Made by a program: the position numbers and the translations under genes | Notes under the pieces: model-generated | Databases searched by the model: none | Told to the model about the DNA's origin: nothing | The model's input: only the letters and a program-made list of their open reading frames with translations | DNA from: RHLJ01 sp965242845 | Lineage (GTDB): Bacteria > Bacteroidota > Rhodothermia > Balneolales > Balneolaceae | Reading direction: 5' to 3' | DNA length: 64,000 nucleotides | NCBI GenBank assembly: GCA_965242845.1 | Contig: CBDETC010000002.1 | Span: 62,001-126,000 of the forward strand | Shown: positions 51,885 to 60,878 of the stretch, piece after piece | Numbering within the stretch: the first letter of the stretch is position 1 | How the letters are laid out: each line of letters starts with the position of its first letter

Positions 51885-53231
51885 ATGAAAAAAACGATAC
51901 TTCCATTCCTATTATTAGCCCTATTTACTGCTGATTTTGTCCTTGCTCAAGACATCATTGTTAAATTCGAAAGTCAATCGGACAGTATTTCTGAGTCAGC
52001 TAAGAGCTTCAAATATTCAATTAACTATACCATTGAATTCAAGGATGAAAAACCCGATAGCCTGCTTCTTGAGATAGTAACTTTATTTGAGATGGGGGCA
52101 GAGGAAGGAAAGGATTATGAAATACATCAGCCAAACATAAAACTATCTAAGGACGAATTAGCTGGAAAGATAATATCCAGGTCGTTTGATCTGGGAATCC
52201 TTCAAGATAATATTGAAGAAGTAGAGGAAGCTACTATTATCGGAATTATTATTAAGGATCCTAACATAGATGTAAATATACCTTCATATAAGCTTGTCAT
52301 TAAAAGTGAGAAGAAAGAACCCAAATTTGATCCAGAAAACCCTTTTAGAATTGGGATAGGATCGAATTTTGATTTATTGGATGGATTACGCTCTGATGAT
52401 CTCTACTCGGATATAACATTTCGACACCCTACGTTGCGGAAGATAAATGTAGAGTGTAAAATTCCCTTTGGTATTAAATGCGATTTCTTAGACGGGAGAG
52501 ATATTGGATTAGAAATTGGTGTTTATCAAAATAAAAGTGCAACCACTGAAGACACGCTTTCACAAAGTGATATACGTACAAGAATATTTAGTATAGAAAA
52601 TATCACAGGTGATACTGCCACTGTTACTTTTAGAAGTATTGGGCTAAAAGACTCATATCAGTTCAATAACCTTGGATTATTTGTTAATACAACATTTCTA
52701 AGGCATTATGACTTGAATGGAGATAACAAGGAAGAACTTTCTTTAGGTTTTGGGTTCTATCTTGAAGCGGTAAGAAGAGAACAGACTTCCATATTCAGGT
52801 CAGGAGAAACTATAGGTATTGATACCACTACTATCACAAGAAATGAAGACATAATAAATACCTTAAGAACTGCTTTTCCAGAGGGTGAATTTAGAGACAG
52901 GCGTTTTACTTCAATAAATTATGACCGGTTTTATGGGTTTTCAATCCCAATTTACTATGAAAATAAATTCGCTGAATTCCACTTTACCTATTCAAACGGC
53001 TGGGGAGTATTTAATAGTAGACGGTTCATTCCAAGAAGTGGAAATAACATACTTGATGGACCAATATTCTCAAACATGTATTATATAACTAAATGGAAAA
53101 TCATCGAGAAAAAAGTAGGGATTCAATTCTCAGGTGAGTTTAGAGGCTTCTATTCCGATGATAGGAACAACATCATATCTCTTAACCTTTCTAAGGTATT
53201 TGACCTCACAAAACTATTGTCATTCAATTAA
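51885..53231 (+). CDS. Exported predicted outer-membrane protein of unknown function
   Basis: This 448-residue protein has a signal peptide (MKKTILPFLLLALFTADFVL, then AQ) and an N-terminal beta-rich domain with a Calx-beta-like flavour (residues about 25-150: SISESAKSFKYSINYTIEFK). The rest (about 150-448) looks like an outer-membrane beta barrel built of alternating polar and aromatic strands, ending in SLNLSKVFDLTKLLSFN. The final residues end in a terminal aromatic-rich strand typical of Bam-inserted barrels. No catalytic motif is visible. Start ATG at 51885. Confidence 0.55.
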   Translation: MKKTILPFLLLALFTADFVLAQDIIVKFESQSDSISESAKSFKYSINYTIEFKDEKPDSLLLEIVTLFEMGAEEGKDYEIHQPNIKLSKDELAGKIISRSFDLGILQDNIEEVEEATIIGIIIKDPNIDVNIPSYKLVIKSEKKEPKFDPENPFRIGIGSNFDLLDGLRSDDLYSDITFRHPTLRKINVECKIPFGIKCDFLDGRDIGLEIGVYQNKSATTEDTLSQSDIRTRIFSIENITGDTATVTFRSIGLKDSYQFNNLGLFVNTTFLRHYDLNGDNKEELSLGFGFYLEAVRREQTSIFRSGETIGIDTTTITRNEDIINTLRTAFPEGEFRDRRFTSINYDRFYGFSIPIYYENKFAEFHFTYSNGWGVFNSRRFIPRSGNNILDGPIFSNMYYITKWKIIEKKVGIQFSGEFRGFYSDDRNNIISLNLSKVFDLTKLLSFN

Positions 53232-53305
53232 AATAACCCAAAACGCCTTGCTGTAATGTTCTGGGTGGTTCATTCATTTTGAATCGACTCTATCGGATTT
53301 GTTCG

Positions 53306-53332
53306 AGCCACTATGGTAACAGAGTGGCTTTT
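53306..53332 (+). terminator. Possible terminator after the barrel gene
   Basis: AGCCACT (53306-53312), ten-base loop, AGTGGCT (53323-53329) and TTT. A perfect 7-bp stem 75 bp past the stop at 53231. It could also act for sdhB on the other strand. Confidence 0.5.
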
Positions 53333-53352
53333 GAATTCTGCTAGTGCTAGAA

Positions 53353-54105
53353 TTAGCTAAAAAGTGCCTTTACGTAGTCGCGTCGCATTTCTGCAATTGC
53401 AGAAATAGATATTCCCTGAGGACATACCGCTTCACACTCTCCAAAGTTAGAACAGTCTCCAAAACCTTCTTCCTTCATTTGGTCAACCATAGCTACCACA
53501 CGATTGCTTCGCTCTACTTCTCCCTGAGGGAGTTTGTTCAGGTGAGCAATTTTAGCGCCGGTAAATAATGATGCAGAAGCATTTGGACAGGCAGCCACAC
53601 AAGCACCACAACCAATGCAGGTCGCATAATCGAATGCTATGTCTGATTGCTCTTTCTCAATAGGAGTTGAATTTGCTTCCTGGGCCGATCCTGTTTTTAC
53701 AGAAACATAGCCACCAGCTTCGATAATACGATCAAAACCAGAACGGTCTACTACTAAATCTTTGATTACAGGGAAGGCAGCTGCTCTTGGGGGCTCGATG
53801 GTGATTGAATCTCCATCGTTATACACCCTCATATGTAGCTGGCAACAAGCTGTTTTGTCCTTGGGGCCATGCGCTTGTCCGTTGATTACAAGGTTGCAAG
53901 AACCGCAGATACCTTCGCGACAATCGTAATCGAACTCTACGGGATCTTTTCCTTCTAGCTGAAGCTCTTCATTGAGCACATCCAGCATTTCGAGGAAAGA
54001 CATATGCTCGTTAACCGATTTAAGTGTCTTTTCTTCAAAATGGCCTTTTGCTGTAGGCCCGTTTTGTTTCCAGTACTTAAGATGAATGGTCATTTCGTTA
54101 CTCAT
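53353..54105 (-). CDS. sdhB: Succinate dehydrogenase/fumarate reductase iron-sulfur subunit
   Basis: This 250-residue protein carries the 2Fe-2S ligands (DCREGICGSCNLVINGQ, with TACCQLHMR) and the two C-terminal cluster motifs (CIGCGACVAACPNASA; CSNFGECEAVCPQG). It passes electrons from the flavoprotein to the cytochrome. The gene is the last of the sdhC-sdhA-sdhB operon, the b558-type order found in Bacteroidota and Bacillus. Confidence 0.96.
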   Translation of the reverse strand: MSNEMTIHLKYWKQNGPTAKGHFEEKTLKSVNEHMSFLEMLDVLNEELQLEGKDPVEFDYDCREGICGSCNLVINGQAHGPKDKTACCQLHMRVYNDGDSITIEPPRAAAFPVIKDLVVDRSGFDRIIEAGGYVSVKTGSAQEANSTPIEKEQSDIAFDYATCIGCGACVAACPNASASLFTGAKIAHLNKLPQGEVERSNRVVAMVDQMKEEGFGDCSNFGECEAVCPQGISISAIAEMRRDYVKALFS

Positions 54106-54115
54106 AAAACCGTCC

Positions 54116-56038
54116 TTATTTATAGCTGCGTTGTTTCAGCTCTACAAATTCAAATTCTAAGTTTTCTTTGTGAAGAGTTTCTTCAAGTTTCCCATTTACT
54201 CCCTGGAATTCCCATGCCGACACATAAGAGAAGTCCTGGTCATTTCTGACGGCCTCCCCTTCTTCAGTCTGGTATTCTTCCCGGAGATGGCATCCGCATG
54301 ACTCTTGCCGGTCTAATGCATCATGAGCCATTAGCTCAGCCAGCTCGAAGAAATCAGCTACCCTTCCAGCAAACTCCAAATACTTGTTATAGTTATTTGC
54401 TTCGCCAGGCACATATACATTCGTCCAAAATTCTTCTCGAAGTTCCTGAATCTCCTTGATTGCAGATTCTAGTCCTTCTTTGGTTCTGGAAATACCAATT
54501 TTGTCCCAAACAATTTTTCCAAGCGTTCTGTGGAAATCAATAATAGTACGTTTCCCTTTAATGCTTAGAAGCTTGTCGATTCTTGCCTGGGCTTCATTGG
54601 CAACTTTCTCGAATTCTTCGTGATCGGTTCCATAACGTTGACCAATTTTCTCGTCTGCTAGATAGTTTCCGATGGTAGCTGGAAGTACGAAATACCCATC
54701 TGATAAGCCTTGCATCAGCGCACTCGCTCCCAATCGGTTTGCACCGTGATCAGAGAAATTAGCTTCGCCAGTGGCAAACAATCCAGGTACCGTGGTCATC
54801 AGGTTATAATCAACCCAAAGGCCGCCCATGGTATAGTGTACAGCAGGATAGATCTTCATTGGCTGTTTGTATGGGTTTTCGCCTGCGATATTATGATACA
54901 TATCAAACAGGTTTCCATACTTGGCAGAAATGGTATCTAATCCGTCTCGCTCGATCGCATCTCTAAAGTCGAGATACACAGCAAGCCCGGTTTCTCCAAC
55001 TCCTAGTCCATCATCACATACGAGCTTCGCATTTCTTGAAGCAACATCACGAGGAACCAGGTTTCCGAAGCTTGGATATCTTTCTTCCAGGTAATAATAC
55101 CGCTCTTCATCAGGTATTTCATTGGGATGACGTTTATCTCCAGCCTTCTTTGGAACCCAAACGCGACCATCATTTCTCAAACTCTCACTCATTAAAGTAA
55201 GTTTGGACTGATAATCACCTGAAACTGGGATACATGTTGGGTGAACCTGTACGAAACATGGATTAGCAAATAATGCCCCTTTTCGGTGAGCTCTCCATGC
55301 TGCAGTTACGTTTGAATTTTTTGCGTTTGTGGAGAGATAGAACACATTACCATATCCACCGGTAGCAAGTACTACAGCATCTGCTTCCCATCGTTTGATT
55401 TCACCTGAAACCAAGTCACGAGTAATAATCCCTCGAGCCTTCCCATCAATAATGACTACTTCAAGCATCTCATGTCGGGGATAATATTCCACTCCACCTT
55501 CCTGAACTTGTCTCATCATTGCCTGGTAAGCACCTAACAGTAATTGCTGTCCCGTTTGGCCTCGCGCATAAAAGGTCCTGGATACCTGTGCACCACCGAA
55601 AGAACGATTGGCTAATAAACCGGAATACTCACGAGCAAAAGGAACGCCCTGAGCAACTGCCTGATCAATAATGTTATTGGCTACTTCAGCTAAACGGTAA
55701 ACATTCGCCTCTCTGGATCGATAGTCACCACCTTTAATAGTATCGTAAAATAATCTCCAGACACTATCCCCATCATTAGGGTAATTCTTTGCAGCATTAA
55801 TACCGCCTTGCGCGGCAATAGAGTGTGCCCTTCGAGCTGAATCCTGGATACAAAAGCTCTTCACTTTGTAGCCCATCTCTGCCAAACTTGCCGCTGCAGC
55901 TCCGCCTGCTAATCCAGTTCCGACAATAATCACCTCATATTTACGGCGGTTATTGGGAGCTACCAGTTTCATATTCTTTTTATGAAGGCTCCACTTCTGT
56001 TCTAATGGTCCTTCAGGTATTTGTCCGTCTAATTTCAT
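54116..56038 (-). CDS. sdhA: Succinate dehydrogenase/fumarate reductase flavoprotein subunit
   Basis: This 640-residue protein oxidises succinate to fumarate in the TCA cycle. It has the FAD-binding motif (VIIVGTGLAGGAAAASLAEM, residues about 36-56), the flavinylation region HSIAAQGGINAAKNYPNDGD, and the substrate-binding residues in HPTCIPVSGDYQSKL and YTMGGLWVDYN. Length and the C-terminal RQESCGCHLREEY fit the b558-type enzyme. It is the middle gene of the operon. Confidence 0.97.
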   Translation of the reverse strand: MKLDGQIPEGPLEQKWSLHKKNMKLVAPNNRRKYEVIIVGTGLAGGAAAASLAEMGYKVKSFCIQDSARRAHSIAAQGGINAAKNYPNDGDSVWRLFYDTIKGGDYRSREANVYRLAEVANNIIDQAVAQGVPFAREYSGLLANRSFGGAQVSRTFYARGQTGQQLLLGAYQAMMRQVQEGGVEYYPRHEMLEVVIIDGKARGIITRDLVSGEIKRWEADAVVLATGGYGNVFYLSTNAKNSNVTAAWRAHRKGALFANPCFVQVHPTCIPVSGDYQSKLTLMSESLRNDGRVWVPKKAGDKRHPNEIPDEERYYYLEERYPSFGNLVPRDVASRNAKLVCDDGLGVGETGLAVYLDFRDAIERDGLDTISAKYGNLFDMYHNIAGENPYKQPMKIYPAVHYTMGGLWVDYNLMTTVPGLFATGEANFSDHGANRLGASALMQGLSDGYFVLPATIGNYLADEKIGQRYGTDHEEFEKVANEAQARIDKLLSIKGKRTIIDFHRTLGKIVWDKIGISRTKEGLESAIKEIQELREEFWTNVYVPGEANNYNKYLEFAGRVADFFELAELMAHDALDRQESCGCHLREEYQTEEGEAVRNDQDFSYVSAWEFQGVNGKLEETLHKENLEFEFVELKQRSYK

Positions 56039-56050
56039 TTCCTAACTCCC

Positions 56051-56749
56051 TTAATAACTGATTAATGAACCTGTTCCGCCTGTGAAATAGATGTACAGCG
56101 GGATAAAAATAAATCCAAGCATCAAAATAATCCCAAAAGCATATGCCGCTAGCTGCACCTTCTTTGAAGTATCGCCATGTTTCATTCCTAATGAAGTAAA
56201 TGCACTCCAGAAACCATGGGATAGATGCAAAATCGCCAAAGCCAGAACGAACACATATCCGATTACTATCCCGGTTTTTTGAAATTCTTCAATAACAAGT
56301 TTTCTAAGATCACGGGCCTGCTCCCCATCAATCACAGTCGTGTAATCAGCACCAAATTTGAAATGAATAATATGAAGGATGAGGAAAATGAAAATAATCG
56401 ACCCGGAGAAGATCATACTTCTTGATGCCAGACTCTGATGACTCGCACCACCCCTGGTTTTGTATTTATCATAGCCTTCCGGTCTGGCTTTTCTTCGAGT
56501 CCACCAAATCGAAACTCCTAGAAAAGTGTGATACAGAAAGAAGAAAGCTAATCCAGCTTCTATTACATACAGAAGCGGACCGAGATCCATCAGTGTTTTG
56601 GTGTAAATATTAAAAGCGTCGGTTGTACCGAATATGGTGAGGTTACCGCCCAGATGGCCAATCAAAAAGAGCATCAACCCAATCCCGGTTATTCCAGTCA
56701 TAATCTTACGACCAACCTGGGAACTTAGAGCTTGTTTAAGTGAAGGCAT
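56051..56749 (-). CDS. sdhC: Succinate dehydrogenase cytochrome b558-type subunit
   Basis: This 232-residue membrane anchor has five hydrophobic helices (GIGLMLFLIGHLGGNLTIFG; GPLLYVIEAGLAFFFLYHTF; GSIIFIFLILHIIHFKFGAD; GYVFVLALAILHLSHGFWSA; FGIILMLGFIFIPLYIYFTG). The haem-ligating histidines lie in these helices. This is the single-subunit diheme b558 type (TIGR02046-like), with no separate sdhD. It leads the sdhCAB operon. Confidence 0.93.
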   Translation of the reverse strand: MPSLKQALSSQVGRKIMTGITGIGLMLFLIGHLGGNLTIFGTTDAFNIYTKTLMDLGPLLYVIEAGLAFFFLYHTFLGVSIWWTRRKARPEGYDKYKTRGGASHQSLASRSMIFSGSIIFIFLILHIIHFKFGADYTTVIDGEQARDLRKLVIEEFQKTGIVIGYVFVLALAILHLSHGFWSAFTSLGMKHGDTSKKVQLAAYAFGIILMLGFIFIPLYIYFTGGTGSLISY

Positions 56750-56902
56750 TAATTTGGCTTGGTTAGTTTAGTTAGTTCTAAAAACACGACTTTTATTCGT
56801 GAAGTTTCATTTTTTATTGAAACTTTAGAATCATTAAATACGGCACGGAAAATCGTTTTTTCGGCTACTAATGGCAAGATAGAAAGACTCTAAATAATTG
56901 TT

Positions 56903-57565
56903 TTGAGCCACCATTTTCGAGAAGTATTTTCCAGCCTTCCAAAACACGCTGTTTTGCATACTATAAATCAAGAAATACAATCCGATCTCAGAGAATTAGG
57001 TTCAAAATTCTATGGCTTTTTGTTTCCTTGTGACTCAGAAAAATCATTCCGTGACCAACTAGAAAGTCTGCGTAAGAAGTATCCAGATGCTTCTCACCAT
57101 TGTTACGCATATAGAATAGATCCCAATCAAATCCAGGAATTCTCAAGTGATGATGGGGAACCATCCGGCACAGCGGGACTTCCCATTCTAAACCAACTCA
57201 AATCGATGGAACTTGTTAATTGCGGAGCTGCGGTAGTTCGATACTTTGGGGGCACCAAATTGGGTAAACCCGGTCTTATCAAAGCTTATGGAGAGAGTGC
57301 TCAATTATGTATAGAAAAAGCTGAACTAAAACAGGTATTAGCAGTCAAACTGGTTCGAGTGAGCTATCCCTATTCCGAAGAGAATACCATAAACCCTCTC
57401 ATCCAGACTTTTCAGCTCATTGATCAGGAATCAGAATACACAGAGAAAGTGATCATCCTCTTTGCCTGCAAGATAGAATTAGCAGATGGATTTTTAACCG
57501 CACTTGAGAGGCTTGAATACCGGGGAATTGTTTTTGAGAAGCTTGGAGAGAGTTTTATATACTAA
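56903..57565 (+). CDS. yigZ: YigZ/IMPACT family protein
   Basis: This 220-residue protein has the IMPACT N-terminal domain: FYGFLFPCDSEKSFRDQLES, HHCYAYRIDP and DDGEPSGTAGLPILNQLKSM, then YFGGTKLGKPGLIKAYGESA. The C-terminal part is the YigZ-type ferredoxin-like domain. The eukaryotic IMPACT protein modulates GCN2; bacterial YigZ is thought to act on translation or nucleic acids, but its role is not settled. No ATG precedes the conserved region, so TTG at 56903 is used. It converges on the LolA-like gene with a 4-bp stop overlap. Confidence 0.9.
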   Translation: MSHHFREVFSSLPKHAVLHTINQEIQSDLRELGSKFYGFLFPCDSEKSFRDQLESLRKKYPDASHHCYAYRIDPNQIQEFSSDDGEPSGTAGLPILNQLKSMELVNCGAAVVRYFGGTKLGKPGLIKAYGESAQLCIEKAELKQVLAVKLVRVSYPYSEENTINPLIQTFQLIDQESEYTEKVIILFACKIELADGFLTALERLEYRGIVFEKLGESFIY

Positions 57566-58311
57566 TCCCAGACCGTTTCAGGGAAGAGTTCGGGGTCAAA
57601 TATCCCCTGATCGAGCGTATCCGGGATTTGAATTTGAGTGTACTCTTCAAGCAAACCCATAAAACCATTGGCTTTAAAAATCACTTCGGGAGCAATCCAT
57701 CCTTGTCCAAGGCGCTCGTATTTGTTGAACTGTACTTCCTGGATAGTGTTCTGCCTCCCAACCGTAAAATTGCGAACAAATACTAATCGCTCTTTATCGA
57801 TCCAAAATTGAGGGATGGTAGAGTCTGGCTCTGCAGTACCAATCACATATACTTTTCTTCCCTCCCATTCATCTTCATACATCGCTTCTAAATTAAATCC
57901 TCGGTTAACCAACTGGGTTGCTGTTATATCAGGCGACTGATGGTACACATCGAATCCCAATACCAGGAGTTCATGAACTCGTTCTACTTCCTGGATTTTC
58001 TGCCCATTGGCGTACCCATACTGCATACCTCCGTGGAATAAGATGCCATTCACACTCTGTTTTTCATCAAATCGAATAGCTAGCTTTCCAGGTAAGGTGA
58101 GTGCTTCATACCAATCTTGTGTTCGCTGTACACTTCCATCCTGCCCATAAAATGTCGTCTTTTGCAGGAACGTAAGATGCTTGTACCATTTACCCTCGTA
58201 CTTGGCATGCATTGCATTTATTACATCGTAACCAGATTGGATGTTAGTTTGAGAGAATCCTACCAATGAGAGAGCCAGGAGTAAGAAAAGAGTAGGTATG
58301 ATTTTTTTCAT
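57562..58311 (-). CDS. LolA-like exported outer-membrane lipoprotein carrier-type protein
   Basis: This protein of about 249 residues has a signal peptide (MKKIIPTLFLLLALSLVGFS). A half-barrel LolA/LppX-like core follows, opening with DVINAMHAKYEGKWYKHLTF and continuing through RTQDWYEALTLPGKLAIRFD. Family members carry lipoproteins or lipids across the periplasm. The frame opens at 58344, but the ATG at 58311 puts the signal peptide first. It converges on yigZ with overlapping stops. The exact cargo cannot be stated. Confidence 0.6.
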   Translation of the reverse strand: MKKIIPTLFLLLALSLVGFSQTNIQSGYDVINAMHAKYEGKWYKHLTFLQKTTFYGQDGSVQRTQDWYEALTLPGKLAIRFDEKQSVNGILFHGGMQYGYANGQKIQEVERVHELLVLGFDVYHQSPDITATQLVNRGFNLEAMYEDEWEGRKVYVIGTAEPDSTIPQFWIDKERLVFVRNFTVGRQNTIQEVQFNKYERLGQGWIAPEVIFKANGFMGLLEEYTQIQIPDTLDQGIFDPELFPETVWD

Positions 58312-58422
58312 AGATGATTTTTTGTCTACCAGTAATGCTTCCAAACGATGTTAAGTCGAATTTGTGCAAGAAGAAACCCGCAGAGCAAAGATTATGTTTG
58401 CTGAATATTCTATTTTTGATTT

Positions 58423-58968
58423 ATGAAGATATACACAAAAAAAGGTGATAAGGGGACTACCTCCCTTTTTGGCGGACAAACGGTAGAAAAAAATTCCTCT
58501 CGAATCTCAGCATACGGCACCGTTGATGAGTTAAACTCTGTCATAGGAGTAGCTCTTTCATTTCCTCATTCTGAAAGAACCAATGAGCTGCTCAGAGAAA
58601 TTCAACACCAGTTATTTGTGCTCGGTGCTGATTTAGCTACCCCATTTTCAAAAAAAGTCAGGATTGATCGAATATCAGATTCTGAAGTGGAATACCTGGA
58701 AAAAAACATTGATGCCCTGGAAGTCGGATTGCCTCCCTTAAAATCATTTATCCTGCCTGGAGGAACTCAGTCCGCATCCAACTTACATTTCGCAAGAACA
58801 GTATGCCGAAGGGCAGAACGAATTACTGTATCATGTGCTGATGAGGAATACGTTGCACCAGAGGCGATTAAGTATTTGAACAGACTTTCTGATTTTTTGT
58901 TTGTACTCGCCAGGTATGAAAACCATGCATCTGGTACTGAAGAAACCCCATGGATTCCTAAAAAGTAA
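58423..58968 (+). CDS. PduO-type cob(I)alamin adenosyltransferase
   Basis: This 181-residue enzyme attaches the adenosyl group to cobalamin. It opens MKIYTKKGDKGTTSLFGGQT, the classic PduO start, and continues RISAYGTVDELNSVIGVALS and FILPGGTQSASNLHFARTVC, then RRAERI and YLNRLSDFLFVLAR. All ATP-binding and trimer residues look intact. It lies 2 bp before the SGNH/TPR gene on the plus strand. Confidence 0.95.
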   Translation: MKIYTKKGDKGTTSLFGGQTVEKNSSRISAYGTVDELNSVIGVALSFPHSERTNELLREIQHQLFVLGADLATPFSKKVRIDRISDSEVEYLEKNIDALEVGLPPLKSFILPGGTQSASNLHFARTVCRRAERITVSCADEEYVAPEAIKYLNRLSDFLFVLARYENHASGTEETPWIPKK

Positions 58969-58970
58969 GT

Positions 58971-60878
58971 ATGGCTAAAAAGAAAACTAAGGAAACTAAA
59001 CAGCCAAAAGCGCCACTTTCGGCGAAGAAGAAGGCGCTCTTTTATACTATTACTCTTTCTATTCCGGTTCTATTCTTCCTGATTTTGGAGATCGTTTTAA
59101 GAAGCGCCAACTACCTCGGGAATACAGATCTGTTTTATGATCCGGGAATAGAAAATGAAGAATACCTTATGCCTAACCCAAATTTCGCTGCGCGGTATTT
59201 CTTCTATACTAAAACCATCCCCAATCCTTCTATTGATGCCTTTTTGAAAGAAAAACCTGAAAATGGTTTTCGGGTTTTTGCAATGGGCGGTTCCAGTGCG
59301 GCAGGGTATCCATATGGATTCAATGGTACCCATTCTCGAGTGGTTCAAGATGTGCTTTCCGATGCTATGCCTGATAGACAGGTTGAGGTCGTAAACCTGG
59401 GCATCTCTGCTATCAGCTCTTATACCTTATTCGATCAGGTAGATGAAATCCTGGATCACAACCCGGATGCAATTATGATTTATGCTGGTCATAACGAGTT
59501 TTATGGTGCGCTTGGGGTTGGGTCGAACGAGAACCTTGGCGCTTTTCCTGGTTTTGTTCGATTCTATTTAAAAATGCAGCGCTTTAAAACCTTTATGCTG
59601 CTTAGAACCATCATCGTAGATTCCGGAATTTGGTTCTCTGAGAAATTTTCTGGAGAAAAAGTCGATCAATCCGCTACTTTGATGGAACGTATCGTCAACT
59701 CTCGTTCTATTGAATTGGGTAGTCCTCAATATCAACTGGCAATGGGTCAGTTTGATAGCAACCTGAATGCAATTATCAAAAAATTTGAACGCCAGGGCAT
59801 ACCGGTATTTATTGGAAGTGTGGCAAGTAACCTTAAAGACCACCCTCCATTTGTGTCAATTGAAGATGGAGATGAACCTCCGGCTCAAGAAATATTTGAA
59901 GAGGCACAATCAGCTTATGAAATAGATAATTTTAGACTTGCCGAGGAAAAGTTCAGGCAGGCTAAAGATTTGGATGGTCTTAAATTTCGAGCTCCGACAG
60001 AGATCAATGAAATCATTGCCAGTAAAGCTGAAGAATTTGAAAACACGATTTATGTGCCCACACTCGAGAGCTTTGAAAGTAATTCTCCGGAGGAAATTAT
60101 CGGTTTCGAACTTATGCTTGAGCATCTCCACCCTAACCAGGAAGGATACTTTCTCATTGGAGAAGCTTTTTCCAAAGCCATGCTGAATTATTATAGAATC
60201 CCCCCTCCTGAAAACATAGGTGGATATTTTGACCGGATGCAGTTCTCAGAATTTGATAGCAGAGTAGGTTGGCATCGGGTAGAAACACTCAAGCAAAGCT
60301 TCCCTTTTGTACTGGGAGAAAAACCTACTCCTTATCAGTTTAACTACAAACCATCAAGCATTGCAGACAGCCTTGCTCTAAGAGTGGTTCATTCTCCGTT
60401 AAGATGGGATGAAGCTAAAGTAGAATTAGCTGAATTTTACACTAGCACAAGAGAACATGATAAAGCCTTGCGCGAGTATTATGGGCTTATCAGAAATCAA
60501 CCCTGGAATGAATCTCCATACATTTTTGCTGCCCGTATTTTACTGGATCAAAACGATTTTGCTGGAGCAGAACCTCTGTTAAATAAAGCGTACTCAATCA
60601 GCTCAAATGATGCCTTTGTAACAAAAATGCTTGGGGCTATCGAGGTGCAAAAAGGAAATGCATCGAAAGGAATAGAATATCTCGAAGCTTCACGAAGAAT
60701 TAATCCTCGTGACCCTCAAACATTGTATAATTTATCCGGGGCATATTTCAATAACGGCGATTTTCAAAAAGCACTTGAGATTGCTGATACAGCACTCGAA
60801 GTTAGTCCAAACTTCCCAGGGCTTAGAAATTGGAGACAACAATTAGTGGGAGTAATTAATCAACAAAGAGGAAATTAA
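58971..60878 (+). CDS. Membrane-anchored SGNH hydrolase with C-terminal TPR domain
   Basis: This 635-residue protein has a basic N-terminus and one membrane helix (residues about 24-46). An SGNH/GDSL-like hydrolase domain follows (block I FRVFAMGGSSAAGYPYGFNG with the nucleophile Ser; block III-like IMIYAGHNEFYGA; C-terminal HLHPNQEGYFLIGEAF with the base His). Residues about 480-635 are TPR repeats (SPYIFAARILLDQNDFAGAE; PQTLYNLSGAYFNNGDFQKA). Such proteins may trim acyl groups from envelope polymers. It is followed directly by the phosphohexomutase gene. Confidence 0.85.
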   Translation: MAKKKTKETKQPKAPLSAKKKALFYTITLSIPVLFFLILEIVLRSANYLGNTDLFYDPGIENEEYLMPNPNFAARYFFYTKTIPNPSIDAFLKEKPENGFRVFAMGGSSAAGYPYGFNGTHSRVVQDVLSDAMPDRQVEVVNLGISAISSYTLFDQVDEILDHNPDAIMIYAGHNEFYGALGVGSNENLGAFPGFVRFYLKMQRFKTFMLLRTIIVDSGIWFSEKFSGEKVDQSATLMERIVNSRSIELGSPQYQLAMGQFDSNLNAIIKKFERQGIPVFIGSVASNLKDHPPFVSIEDGDEPPAQEIFEEAQSAYEIDNFRLAEEKFRQAKDLDGLKFRAPTEINEIIASKAEEFENTIYVPTLESFESNSPEEIIGFELMLEHLHPNQEGYFLIGEAFSKAMLNYYRIPPPENIGGYFDRMQFSEFDSRVGWHRVETLKQSFPFVLGEKPTPYQFNYKPSSIADSLALRVVHSPLRWDEAKVELAEFYTSTREHDKALREYYGLIRNQPWNESPYIFAARILLDQNDFAGAEPLLNKAYSISSNDAFVTKMLGAIEVQKGNASKGIEYLEASRRINPRDPQTLYNLSGAYFNNGDFQKALEIADTALEVSPNFPGLRNWRQQLVGVINQQRGN